From positions 1 through 15,558 of the forward strand of contig DAIEST010000006.1 of the NCBI GenBank assembly GCA_027346125.1: a stretch of DNA of 15,558 bases. Direction: 5' to 3'. The stretch comes from Leptospirillum sp. Its GTDB lineage: Bacteria; Nitrospirota; Leptospirillia; Leptospirillales; Leptospirillaceae. Within the stretch, counting starts at the first letter, position 1. The number at the start of each line of letters is the position of its first letter. Made by a program: the position numbers and the translations under genes. Below are positions 1 to 8,148 of this stretch, piece after piece. A model generated the notes under the pieces. The model was not told where the DNA came from and made no database searches. It saw only the letters and a list, made by a program, of their open reading frames with translations.

Positions 1-790
1 TCACCCGGAGAAACCGTCTGGAGTCTCCTGTCCAGGCATATTCCTTTTCAAACATTTCAAATGTTTTATCGTCAAGCCCGGGAGCCTGCGGAACAATAGC
101 CCGCAGGTCCGGAAACTCCCCGCTCAGCAGATCGAACGCTTTGAGCATCCTGGGATAGAGTCTGGTCAGTTCGGATTCGCGGCTTCCCGGAAGAAGCCCC
201 AGGAACATTCCGGTGGGCTTTTGGAGATTCGGCGAATCGTCCGGAAAAAGACCTCGTGCAAGCTCTCCCGGCGATTGGGAAGGAAAAGGTTCATCCAGAA
301 GCGGGTGTCCCACAAAGGTCACCGGAACCTTGTATTCCTCATAAAGATCCTTTTCAAACGGAAACAGGACAAACATATGATCCACGTATTGCCGGACGAC
401 ATGGATTCTCCCCTTTCTCCATGCCCAGAGCTGCGGGCTGACATAGTAGAGAACCCTGAGTCCCCTTTTTTTCAATGCCTTTGCAAGCCTGAGATTGAAG
501 CCCGGAAAGTCGATCAGGATGACGGTTCCAATCTTTTCCGAATCCACCGTGCGGAGGATCGTTTTCCAGACCCTGAAAATCCGTCCGGCCTTTTTGACCA
601 CTTCGAAAAGTCCCATGACCGAAAGTTCGGTCAACGGAACGATCTGATCCGATCCGGCCGCTTTCAGACGGTCTCCTCCCACGGACCATACACGAAGAGT
701 CGGCGCGAGCTCTTTCATGGCCGCAAGAAGATGGGACCCATGCTGATCTCCGGAAGGTTCTCCCGCAACGATAAGAAGCTTTTCGTTCAT
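1..790 (-). CDS. lpxB: Lipid-A-disaccharide synthase, 3' end cut by window edge
   Basis: LpxB joins UDP-2,3-diacylglucosamine to lipid X to form the lipid A disaccharide at the inner face of the inner membrane (GT19 family). I translated this frame by hand: 263 codons are visible and the frame is still open at base 1, against about 380 residues for the family. The N-terminus reads MNEKLLIVAGEPSGD, which contains the GEPSGD family motif. Further on are IDFPGFNLRLA (the E. coli DAPDFN region) and SPQLWAWRKGR (the family SPxxWAWR motif). The ATG at 790 has no clear ribosome binding site. An in-frame GTG at 817 would add nine residues, so the start is uncertain. It lies 54 nt after the Gfo/Idh gene and is probably the last visible gene of the bamA-lpx operon. 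Confidence 0.95.
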   Translation of the reverse strand, partial: MNEKLLIVAGEPSGDQHGSHLLAAMKELAPTLRVWSVGGDRLKAAGSDQIVPLTELSVMGLFEVVKKAGRIFRVWKTILRTVDSEKIGTVILIDFPGFNLRLAKALKKRGLRVLYYVSPQLWAWRKGRIHVVRQYVDHMFVLFPFEKDLYEEYKVPVTFVGHPLLDEPFPSQSPGELARGLFPDDSPNLQKPTGMFLGLLPGSRESELTRLYPRMLKAFDLLSGEFPDLRAIVPQAPGLDDKTFEMFEKEYAWTGDSRRFLRV

Positions 791-844
791 GGATCCGGCT
801 TTTTTGAGGTCATTCACAGATCGTCCAACGATTGGGCAGGAAGA

Positions 845-1810
845 TCATCCGGACCCCATCTGCTGAAAGCGTTTCAGGCTTTCTTCCGCCAGACGATTCA
901 CCTCAAGGGCGACTTTCAGCGCTTCGAACGCATCTGCTCCGGTCACCTTGGGTGCCGTTCCGGAAAGGACGGAGGATACAAACGATTTCAGCTCTTTCTT
1001 GAGCGGTTCCTCCGCATCGAACAGACGTTTCCCCCGGTCAATATGCGGCAAGGAGCCAGGATTCAGGGTCACCTTGGCCTCGGAGAGTTCCCGGGTATCA
1101 AAATTCAGGGAAAAATAACGACCTTCACGGTCGAACACCCTGAACTTCCGGAGCTTCTCAAGAGACACGCGACTGCTCAAAACCTGGGCCAGGCATCCGT
1201 TTTCAAATTCGATCCAGGCATTGGCAATATCGATGTGGGGAGTGATGACCGGTGTGCCAACCACCCGAATCGTCTGGATGGGTGAGTTGACGAGCGTCAG
1301 GATGATATCGATATCGTGGATCATCAGATCGACGACAACGGGCACATCCGTTCCCCTGATCCCGAACGACGAAAGTCTTTGGGCCTCTATATAGGCAGGC
1401 TTCGGTTTCGCCTCGAGAATGGCTTCGAGTCCAGGGTTGAACCGTTCGATGTGTCCTACCTGGAGAAGGATATTCTTTTCCCTTGCAAGGGAAAGGATTT
1501 TCTCTGCGTTTTCGAGACTGTCCGCAATCGGTTTTTCCAGGAAAATGTGGACGGAGGACTGAGAAAGGACTTTCTCCACGATCTGGGTATGGGTTCTGGT
1601 CGGTGTGACGATCGAGACGGCATCGCATTCCCTGACAAGTTCCGTCAATGATTTTTTGACTGGCACCTGAAGACGGGACGCCACTTCCCTGGCACGGCCT
1701 TCATCCTCGTCGAAAATGCCCGCCATCTCGACACCGGGAATCTCCGTCAGGACTCTTGCGTGATGCTGTCCAAGGTAACCGACCCCTACGACGCCAATTC
1801 TTATTCCCAT
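845..1810 (-). CDS. Gfo/Idh/MocA-family NAD(P)-dependent oxidoreductase in lipid A operon (GnnA-like candidate)
   Basis: 321 residues with an N-terminal Rossmann fold: GxGxxG is G9-V-G11-Y-L-G14 and the strand-2 acidic end is D34, suggesting NAD rather than NADP. The family EKP motif is at 92-94, GHIERFNP at 119-126, and the catalytic-region H165-D-I-D168 follows. A typical C-terminal substrate domain completes it. The start ATG overlaps the lpxI stop by 10 nt and has a GGGGG stretch just upstream. Known: in Acidithiobacillus ferrooxidans the Gfo/Idh enzyme GnnA oxidises the 3-OH of UDP-GlcNAc and GnnB then aminates it, giving a 3-amino sugar for lipid A; those genes sit by lpxA. Inference: this protein could play the GnnA role, but no aminotransferase lies in the window. 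Another nucleotide-sugar dehydrogenase is equally possible. Confidence 0.85.
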   Translation of the reverse strand: MGIRIGVVGVGYLGQHHARVLTEIPGVEMAGIFDEDEGRAREVASRLQVPVKKSLTELVRECDAVSIVTPTRTHTQIVEKVLSQSSVHIFLEKPIADSLENAEKILSLAREKNILLQVGHIERFNPGLEAILEAKPKPAYIEAQRLSSFGIRGTDVPVVVDLMIHDIDIILTLVNSPIQTIRVVGTPVITPHIDIANAWIEFENGCLAQVLSSRVSLEKLRKFRVFDREGRYFSLNFDTRELSEAKVTLNPGSLPHIDRGKRLFDAEEPLKKELKSFVSSVLSGTAPKVTGADAFEALKVALEVNRLAEESLKRFQQMGSG

Positions 1811-2706
1811 GCCACCCCCACCACGGCAATTCCCAACCGATCCGCATGCTCCATGAAGTTTCCGGCATCAAGGATGAGCGACTTGCCGGCTTCTATCGCA
1901 AGCACACGGGCTCCGACCTCTCCCATCACCACCAGCGTTTCCGTTCCCACCGACGGGAGATCGAATCGAAGATCCTGATTTGGCTTGGCCATTTTCACCA
2001 CTACGATTCCGGGAGGCGCAAATCCCGCTCCTCTGCGGATCGTCTCGTTCGTCCCTTCGATCGCTTCCAGCGCCAGGACGACTTTCTCCCGGACGATGAC
2101 GCATTGGCCGACATCGAGCTCTCCCAGGACTTTCCCGACGTGAAAACCGACCCGGATATCTTCCCAGTCTTCCGGAGTGGGAAGATGCGTCCCCAGAACG
2201 CCTGCCGGAGCGGTCAGTTCCGGAAGAAGAAAAGTGGACGGAACGATGGTGATTCCTTCGCGCTCGAACTCATGTGCCAGCGCCCGGAGCACCTGGTCGT
2301 CATGGTTGGCTGCCACCCTCGCCAGAATCCTGATCCCTCTCCAGTCCGGACGCAGATCAAAAAGCCGGGGCTTGCGAATTCCTCCGACAAATGCCGCATA
2401 TCGGACAGAGTGACGCCGGAATATCTTGAAAATCGGCGCGACCTGTCCCACACGGATCCATTCCACAGGGAACCCTTCATCCGCAATGGAGGAATTCGTC
2501 TCTCCCTGATGGGCGACGATCACGACATCGTATCCCTTTTGTCTGGCAGCCTCCAGAAACAGGTGCGGAAAAAGGCCGTTTCCGGCAATCATTCCGATGG
2601 GTCCAGGGGGAAGGATCTCGGGCATTACGGAAGAACGGGAGGCTGGAGGTTCAAAATGTCCAATGATCGGTTCCGGTCGATTACTCTTTGAAGGACGGGT
2701 TCTCAT
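1801..2706 (-). CDS. lpxI: UDP-2,3-diacylglucosamine pyrophosphatase, LpxI type (DUF1009)
   Basis: LpxI hydrolyses UDP-2,3-diacylglucosamine to lipid X and UMP, the step done by LpxH in E. coli. The 301-residue product shows IAGNGLFP at 40-47, HDDQVL from 135, EAIEGTNETIRRG from 215, and KPNQDLRFDLPSVG at 241-254. D245 and D249 fall in the conserved Asp-containing catalytic segment of the family. The chosen ATG has AAGG about six bases upstream and overlaps the end of lpxA by 26 nt. An internal ATG at residue 28 (2625) would give a length closer to relatives but has no good ribosome binding site. The first 30 residues, rich in Pro, Arg and Ser, are not part of the usual fold. Position between lpxA and lpxB fits the pathway order. 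Confidence 0.93.
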   Translation of the reverse strand: MRTRPSKSNRPEPIIGHFEPPASRSSVMPEILPPGPIGMIAGNGLFPHLFLEAARQKGYDVVIVAHQGETNSSIADEGFPVEWIRVGQVAPIFKIFRRHSVRYAAFVGGIRKPRLFDLRPDWRGIRILARVAANHDDQVLRALAHEFEREGITIVPSTFLLPELTAPAGVLGTHLPTPEDWEDIRVGFHVGKVLGELDVGQCVIVREKVVLALEAIEGTNETIRRGAGFAPPGIVVVKMAKPNQDLRFDLPSVGTETLVVMGEVGARVLAIEAGKSLILDAGNFMEHADRLGIAVVGVAWE

Positions 2707-3544
2707 GCTGACCTTGGCGCGGAGCGGTCAGAACCCCCCTCTCCGAACGCTCGATAAATTCCAGGAGATGGCTGACTTCCGGCCCTGACGGGACCGATTC
2801 ACGAACAGCTTTCAAGCCTTCTTTCTGAGAATATCCGGAGCGGAAAAGGAGTTGGTAGGCTTTTTTCAGATCCCCGACTGTCTTGGCTGGAAATTTCGCC
2901 CGTTTCAGTCCTTCAATATTCAATCCGTGAAGATATGCCCTGTTTCCGGAAGCCCATACATATGGGGGAACGTCTTTCGGAATCCCGCTCATTCCTCCCA
3001 CCATGGACAGCGCACCGATCCGGACAAACTGGTGAAGGCCAGAAAGACCGCCAATAATGGCCCCGTCCTCGATCGTGATGTGGCCTGCGAGATTGGCAGC
3101 GTTCGCCATAATGATACGAGAGCCGAGATGGCAATCGTGAGCGACATGACAGTACGCCATCAACAGGTTCTGGTCTCCGATCCGCGTGACCATGCCTCCT
3201 CCCTCGGTTCCCCGGTGGATGGTCACGGACTCTCTGATGGTATTTCGATCACCAATGATGACGGAGCTGGGTTCTCCATGGTATTTGAGGTCCTGAGGAA
3301 CCAGACCGACAGAGGAAAATGGATAAAAAACATTGTCTTTTCCAATGATTGTCTGGCCTTCCAGAACCACATGCGACATCAGGCGCGTTCCTGTACCGAT
3401 CGAAACGCGACCGTTCACGAGGCAGTAGGGACCAATCCAGACGCCTGGCCCCAATTCGGCCTCCTTGGAAACCTGGGCAAGCGGATGGATGAAGACTTCG
3501 CCTTCCATATTCGAACCCGAATGCATATCCTGCTGTCGGCTCAA
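2681..3544 (-). CDS. lpxA: UDP-N-acetylglucosamine O-acyltransferase
   Basis: LpxA transfers a 3-hydroxyacyl chain from ACP to UDP-GlcNAc, the first step of lipid A synthesis; it is a cytoplasmic trimer of left-handed beta helices. The 287-residue product aligns to E. coli LpxA by eye with an offset of 11. Catalytic H125 is H136 here (CHVAHDC), and H122, H144 and H160 are H133, H155 and H171. GEP and IRESVTIHRGT are intact, as is NIEGLKR. The acyl-chain ruler G173 is Gly here (G184), so a long chain near C14 is likely (inference). The start is TTG at 3544 behind AAAGGGGAAA, 15 nt after the fabZ stop. Internal ATGs at 3526 and 3508 exist, and the latter gives the length nearest to E. coli. The C-terminal tail is about 14 residues longer than in E. 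coli and overlaps lpxI. Confidence 0.96.
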   Translation of the reverse strand: MSRQQDMHSGSNMEGEVFIHPLAQVSKEAELGPGVWIGPYCLVNGRVSIGTGTRLMSHVVLEGQTIIGKDNVFYPFSSVGLVPQDLKYHGEPSSVIIGDRNTIRESVTIHRGTEGGGMVTRIGDQNLLMAYCHVAHDCHLGSRIIMANAANLAGHITIEDGAIIGGLSGLHQFVRIGALSMVGGMSGIPKDVPPYVWASGNRAYLHGLNIEGLKRAKFPAKTVGDLKKAYQLLFRSGYSQKEGLKAVRESVPSGPEVSHLLEFIERSERGVLTAPRQGQHENPSFKE

Positions 3545-3559
3545 GACAGTATTTCCCCT

Positions 3560-4045
3560 TTACGATGCAGTCGTTTTAGTCAGTTCCCCATTGTTCGGGA
3601 CTTGTCGGATCATCGCCATGATTTCGGCCTCGCAGACCAATTTTTCCCCTACATGAATCTCGCCCTGCATTTTCCAGGAACTTCCCCGGACATTTCGGGT
3701 CGTCAATGTGATCGCCAGGGTATCTCCGGGTCCTACCGGATGACGGAAGCGTGCATGGTCGATCCCCATGAAATAGGGGATGCACCCTGTCTTCTCCTGT
3801 CCGGAGCAGATCGCAAGAACCCCTCCCACCTGGGCCATCGCCTCGATCAGGAGAACTCCCGGCATAATGGGAAACTCGGGGAAATGCCCCATGAAAAAAG
3901 GCTCATTGATCGAGACATTCTTCATTCCGACAATTCTTTTTCCAGGTTCGACCTCCAGGATCCGATCCACAAGAAGAAACGGATACCGGTGAGGGAGGAT
4001 TTCCATGATCTCCTGGATGTTCAGACGAATGACAGGCTCATTCAT
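3560..4045 (-). CDS. fabZ: 3-hydroxyacyl-[acyl-carrier-protein] dehydratase
   Basis: FabZ dehydrates 3-hydroxyacyl-ACP in fatty acid elongation and competes with LpxA and LpxD for the same 3-hydroxyacyl-ACP pool, which explains its place between them. The product is 161 residues (E. coli 151), a single hot-dog fold. It shows LPHRYPFLLVDR at 17-28, the catalytic His in GHFPEFPIMPG (H54) and the catalytic Glu in LIEAMAQ (E68). The open frame extends further upstream, but I chose the ATG at 4045: AAAAAGGGG lies just upstream, homology begins there, and it overlaps the lpxD stop by 8 nt. Longer starts would run into lpxD and add unrelated sequence. Confidence 0.97.
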   Translation of the reverse strand: MNEPVIRLNIQEIMEILPHRYPFLLVDRILEVEPGKRIVGMKNVSINEPFFMGHFPEFPIMPGVLLIEAMAQVGGVLAICSGQEKTGCIPYFMGIDHARFRHPVGPGDTLAITLTTRNVRGSSWKMQGEIHVGEKLVCEAEIMAMIRQVPNNGELTKTTAS

Positions 4046-5081
4046 TGTCACCCCTTTTTCCGTGATTCGGCAGAGTTGGACGCTCCAATACGCGCAAGCG
4101 CGATATAAATTGAGGCAAGTCTCGAAGGATCGCCTGGATTCGAAGCCAGAGCTGGTGCGGAATGGCCGGTGAGCCAGAAACCCGGGAGTTTTCCGGAAGG
4201 CTCTGGGCAACGCCAGACTGGGCGCCAACCAGAGAATCGTTGCCGATTTCTATATGTCCGACGACTCCGGCCTGACCCGCCAGAATGACGCGATGGCCCA
4301 ACCTGCTGGATCCGGAAATCCCTGCCTGGGCCACGACCACACAATCCTCCCCAATCCGTACATTATGAGCAATCTGGACAAGGTTGTCGATTTTTGTTCC
4401 CGTTCCGATGACCGTTTCTCCGAACGTGGCCCGATCGATGGCCGAGTTGGCTCCGATTTCGACATCATCGTGGATGACCACCCTGCCAATTTGCGGAATC
4501 TTGTGGCGGCGACCTGCCCTGTCCGGGGCATAACCGAAACCGTCCGATCCGATCACGGCATTTGGCTGGATAATGACGCGATTCCCGATCTGGGAATCCT
4601 CTCGAACAACGACTCCCGGATAAAAAAGGCACCCTTCTCCAATACGGACATTCCGCCCTATATGAACCCCGGGGCCAATGATGCTTCCGGCACCGATCTG
4701 AACGCCGTCGGCAATCGTCGATGCGGCACCAATCTCGACATTCTCTCCGAGCAATGCCGTCGTGGAGACGACAGCGGTTCGATGGACTCCGGAAGAAGGT
4801 TTGGGGATTGGGTAAAAAACCTGCATGATGCGGGCCAGCGCAAGATAAGGATCGCCTACGACAATCTGTGGAATCGGGAGATCCGGAACAGGTTCGGAAA
4901 GCAGGATGGCACCTGCCCGGACTTTAAACAGTTCCCCCTTGTACTTCGGATTGGCCAGGAAAGTCAGATCCGAAGGTCCGGCCTCAATCATGGACCGGAC
5001 CGCACGGATCTCCTTTTGCCCGGATTCAGGACCCGGCAGGAGAGTCCCCTCTACAATCGAGACGATCTCCTCCAGGTTCAT
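4038..5081 (-). CDS. lpxD: UDP-3-O-(3-hydroxyacyl)glucosamine N-acyltransferase
   Basis: LpxD adds the amide-linked 3-hydroxyacyl chain at the 2-amino group of UDP-3-O-acylglucosamine in the cytoplasm. At 347 residues it is close to E. coli (341). An N-terminal uridine-binding domain (about 1-95, with DLTFLANPKY at 38-47) is followed by hexapeptide repeats forming a left-handed beta helix (about 100-310), then a C-terminal helix. The catalytic His is H239 in NLVQIAHN, the same number as in E. coli. GSDGFGYAPD at 178-187 is the typical LpxD loop. The start ATG overlaps the skp stop as ATGA (4 nt). AGGA lies about 12 nt upstream and GGG closer in. Confidence 0.97.
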   Translation of the reverse strand: MNLEEIVSIVEGTLLPGPESGQKEIRAVRSMIEAGPSDLTFLANPKYKGELFKVRAGAILLSEPVPDLPIPQIVVGDPYLALARIMQVFYPIPKPSSGVHRTAVVSTTALLGENVEIGAASTIADGVQIGAGSIIGPGVHIGRNVRIGEGCLFYPGVVVREDSQIGNRVIIQPNAVIGSDGFGYAPDRAGRRHKIPQIGRVVIHDDVEIGANSAIDRATFGETVIGTGTKIDNLVQIAHNVRIGEDCVVVAQAGISGSSRLGHRVILAGQAGVVGHIEIGNDSLVGAQSGVAQSLPENSRVSGSPAIPHQLWLRIQAILRDLPQFISRLRVLERPTLPNHGKRGDNE

Positions 5082-5719
5082 TGCCCGGATGTTCCTGGGG
5101 AATTATGTTTGTTGATGTACTGGACGACTGACCCGGTAAGATCCACCTTCGGGTTCAGATAGAGGAACCTTGGAGATGCAAAAGCCGGAGGCTGGGGGCC
5201 CATCGGAATTTTGATCGGGTGTCTCGCAATGACGATCTGGAATCCATATTTCTTGCCGACATATTGGGTTGCCGTATTCAAGGCATCCAGAAATTTCCGG
5301 ATTTCCACGGCATTTTCAGAAGCGACCTGAGTCTGGATCTTCTGGAGTTCTTTCCGGTAATCCTGAACTTTTTGCTGGAAAGCAAGTTCTTTGGCCTTCA
5401 ACGCATCCTTGCTGATCACACCGACCTGCTGTTCAATCTGTTTTTGCTCGCTTTGAAGGCGTTGCCGCTCTTCCTGGATTCCTTCCGCCTTTTTTTTCTG
5501 AAATTGCTTCAGGTGTGCCTGGATCGATTTTCCCAGATCCGTTTTCTGAAAAGCTTTCAGGACATCGACAACACCCACGATGTCGTTAGAAGCCCTTGCC
5601 GAAGATGGCTCTGAGAAGAACGACCATGCGCCCATGGAAAGGACGAGCCCACCCACCAAGGCGAGCCGGCCTGCAGAACGGACCCACAGATAAGACCTAG
5701 AATTGTTTCCCATGCGCAT
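5078..5719 (-). CDS. Skp/OmpH-family periplasmic chaperone
   Basis: Skp/OmpH proteins hold unfolded outer-membrane proteins in the periplasm on their way to BamA. The 213-residue product starts with a signal peptide: basic MRMGNNSRSYLWVRSAGR, a hydrophobic stretch (LALVGGLVLSMGAW) and a likely cut after SSARA near residue 43. The mature start NDIVGVVDVLKAFQKTDLGK is the family's first strand. It is followed by a long Lys/Glu/Gln-rich coiled coil (roughly residues 65-145) and a C-terminal part with YGFQIVIARHPI. The start ATG at 5719 sits four bases after AAAGGGAG; a second ATG at 5713 is also possible. An in-frame TTG at 5791 would overlap bamA but would bury the signal peptide. It lies between bamA and lpxD, as in many Gram-negative genomes. 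Confidence 0.92.
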   Translation of the reverse strand: MRMGNNSRSYLWVRSAGRLALVGGLVLSMGAWSFFSEPSSARASNDIVGVVDVLKAFQKTDLGKSIQAHLKQFQKKKAEGIQEERQRLQSEQKQIEQQVGVISKDALKAKELAFQQKVQDYRKELQKIQTQVASENAVEIRKFLDALNTATQYVGKKYGFQIVIARHPIKIPMGPQPPAFASPRFLYLNPKVDLTGSVVQYINKHNSPGTSGQ

Positions 5720-5787
5720 AAAACTCCCTTTCGAGAAATATTGTTGAGGTCGGGTTCCAGATACAAAAGCACCGAAATAGCTTCGAA

Positions 5788-8148
5788 TCAACCCCCATAC
5801 AGCGATCCCATCTCAAAGTTCACAACAGGACCCGGGTAGTTTCCTGGAAATGCCTGAATCTGTGGATTGGTCGTCAACGGCCATCCAAGGTCCAGGGTCA
5901 GAGGACCCATCGGAGAGTTCCACATGATACCGACCCCGGTAGCCGGCCATGAAAATCCGCCTGCGGTGATTGGCTGACCCGGGAGATACTCGCCAGAATC
6001 GTCGAAGAACAGATCGCCGTAGAATCCGAACTTTGGAAAAATTGGCCAGACATAGTCGGCATTGAAGATAAGTTCCTTGTTTCCACCCACCAGATAGCCA
6101 AACGGCATCGGTCCGGCATAGCCAAAATTATAACCCCGGTTGGAGTAGATACCGCCGACGTAGAAACGGTCCCAGACGGGAATGAATCCATTGGGCCCGA
6201 GTGGTTCAATATCCCCGATCGCACCATGGAAAGACAAGGTGGTATGTTCCGTGATGGGGATGAAGAGTGTCGCGTTCCCTGTTGCGGAGTAGAAGGACGT
6301 GTCCCCGCCAAAGGTTCCTCCATAAACGCCGACATTCCCCCAGACATGATATCCGCGATGAGGATTCATATAATTGTCGCGCCGGTCGTAGGAGATGCCG
6401 ATCGAGGGACCGGTCTGCGTCCAGTACCCGACCTGCTGGAGAAATGGTGCCAGGATGGGAGCCTGCTGAACCTGCTGGACAGTGGGAGCCACCAGAAAAA
6501 TCTGCTCGGACTCCATCAGCCAGGAAAGACTTGTGGAAAAATAATACCCAAAACGCCGGGTCAGGGTCACCGATCCACCGATCGCACTGTTCCAGTAGGT
6601 GAAGTAGTCCATAAACGTGTCGAAGAGAGAAATGGATGCGGCGGTCGGAGTATCCATGAACCATGGGTCCGAAATGGTGAGCGAATACATCGTGATGAAT
6701 CCGCCAAGTTCGCCCGACAGGGAGACAGAGTCACCTGTTCCGAAAATGTTGTTCTGGGCGATCGTGGCCATTCCCATGACTCCAAACAGGGTGCTGTAGC
6801 CCCCGCCGATCGAGAATGTTCCCGTCGGTTTTTCCTTGACCTTCACATTCAGGTCGACAAGATTCTTCCCGACCTGCTTCGGAACGATCTGGACATTGGA
6901 AAAGAAGTTCAGGTTCTGGAGATTTCGGTAGCTGTCCTGGAGTGCGCTCGTGTCCATGATATCGGATTCCTGCACGCCGAGAACCCGCCGAATGACCTTG
7001 TCCCGGGTCAGTTCGTTTCCGGCAATATTGATCCTTCTGATATGAACGATGCCGCCTTCCGTCACCGAATAGGTCAGGCGAACCGTCTTTTTCGCAATAT
7101 CGGGAATGACTTGAGGGGTGACAATCGCAAACGCGTACCCCTTGTGCCCATAAAGACGCGTCAGGTGGGTGATGTCTTTTTGCAGAAGTTTCCGGGAAAA
7201 AATCTGTGGCGGCTTCAGATGGATCTCTTTCATAAGCCGGTGATTGCTGAAAAGCTGGTTTCCGGAAACGCTCACAGACCCTATCCGGAATTGTTCGCCT
7301 TCCTGGATCGGGAAAGTCACCTTCATGGATTTTTTGTGGTTGAAGAACGAAATACGTGGCTGGCCCACTCCCACATTGATATAGCCATGATTCAGGTAGA
7401 AATTCCGGAGTCGCTCGACATCCTGGGCCGTTTCCGTCTTTTTATAGATCCCTGCGTCGGTCCACCAGCTTGTAAGCGCGAAATACGGCTTGGTCTTGAT
7501 CTTTTTCTGAAGCGTGCTGGCCGGAAACTTCCGGTTTCCGGAAAAGACAACTTTCCGGATCTTCGTCTGCCCGCCTTCCCGGATCAAAAAGATAAGCTCG
7601 ATTTTTTTCCGGCCGATTTTTTTCTGGATGGGGATGACCTGGGAGTTGTAATATCCGGACTTCCGGTATGCTGCATTGATTCTCTCGACATTCTCGTGGA
7701 CCTGGTTGCCATCGTAGAACGATGCAGGGAGAAGCGTCAGCTTCTTCCTCAGATCCGAAGAGGTTTTTGAAGAGTTTCCGACGAAAGAGATTTTTTCGAT
7801 TGTCGGTCGTTCCACCAGATCGAATTCGATCCTGATCCCTCCCTCATAGCCTTCGGCATAAACCTTGACCTGAGAGAAATAGCCGGTGGAATAGAGAATC
7901 TTCAGATCCGAACGGATGGAAGAATCTGAAAAGACGTCTCCAACCTTTGTATGGATCTTGTCCCGAATGGTCCCTATATCAATCCTGCGGTTCCCTTTGA
8001 TCACGATTTTCTTGACCAGAACGGCTTCGCTATCCGATGCACTCCAACCACTCAGTGGAAAGGCCAGGGATATGGAAAGGACACAGACAATCAGGGCAAA
8101 GACACGAATAAAAGGATTACGGTCGTTCAATGGCCTTCCATACATCAT
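5788..8148 (-). CDS. bamA: Outer membrane protein assembly factor BamA (Omp85)
   Basis: BamA folds and inserts beta-barrel proteins into the outer membrane. From the chosen ATG the product is 786 residues. It has a signal peptide (hydrophobic residues about 16-32, likely cut after GWSA at 37) and five POTRA domains (roughly 45-439, each with the GN turn, e.g. VIKGNRR, SFVGNSS, VFSGNRK, VSVSGNQ, NIAGNEL). A 16-strand barrel (about 441-786) follows. The loop-6 RG motif is in YSNRGYNFG (R671-G672). In-frame ATGs at 8238 and 8208 were rejected: they put the signal peptide too far in, and the first lies near the predicted transcription start. ATG 8145 is a near-equal option; the ribosome binding site is weak for both. 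The C-terminus ends in LYGG instead of an aromatic residue. Confidence 0.95.
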   Translation of the reverse strand: MMYGRPLNDRNPFIRVFALIVCVLSISLAFPLSGWSASDSEAVLVKKIVIKGNRRIDIGTIRDKIHTKVGDVFSDSSIRSDLKILYSTGYFSQVKVYAEGYEGGIRIEFDLVERPTIEKISFVGNSSKTSSDLRKKLTLLPASFYDGNQVHENVERINAAYRKSGYYNSQVIPIQKKIGRKKIELIFLIREGGQTKIRKVVFSGNRKFPASTLQKKIKTKPYFALTSWWTDAGIYKKTETAQDVERLRNFYLNHGYINVGVGQPRISFFNHKKSMKVTFPIQEGEQFRIGSVSVSGNQLFSNHRLMKEIHLKPPQIFSRKLLQKDITHLTRLYGHKGYAFAIVTPQVIPDIAKKTVRLTYSVTEGGIVHIRRINIAGNELTRDKVIRRVLGVQESDIMDTSALQDSYRNLQNLNFFSNVQIVPKQVGKNLVDLNVKVKEKPTGTFSIGGGYSTLFGVMGMATIAQNNIFGTGDSVSLSGELGGFITMYSLTISDPWFMDTPTAASISLFDTFMDYFTYWNSAIGGSVTLTRRFGYYFSTSLSWLMESEQIFLVAPTVQQVQQAPILAPFLQQVGYWTQTGPSIGISYDRRDNYMNPHRGYHVWGNVGVYGGTFGGDTSFYSATGNATLFIPITEHTTLSFHGAIGDIEPLGPNGFIPVWDRFYVGGIYSNRGYNFGYAGPMPFGYLVGGNKELIFNADYVWPIFPKFGFYGDLFFDDSGEYLPGQPITAGGFSWPATGVGIMWNSPMGPLTLDLGWPLTTNPQIQAFPGNYPGPVVNFEMGSLYGG

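Noticed and set aside
221..1285. Long plus-strand open frame opposite lpxB and the dehydrogenase gene
   Set aside because: It spans two genes with clear family motifs on the minus strand and shows no domain or ribosome binding site.
2852..4108. Long plus-strand open frame opposite lpxA and fabZ
   Set aside because: Antisense shadow of two well-supported genes; its composition is that of a reversed coding strand.
6226..7770. Long plus-strand open frame opposite bamA
   Set aside because: It lies fully inside bamA on the other strand, has no recognisable motifs, and bamA itself is unmistakable; such frames follow from codon bias.
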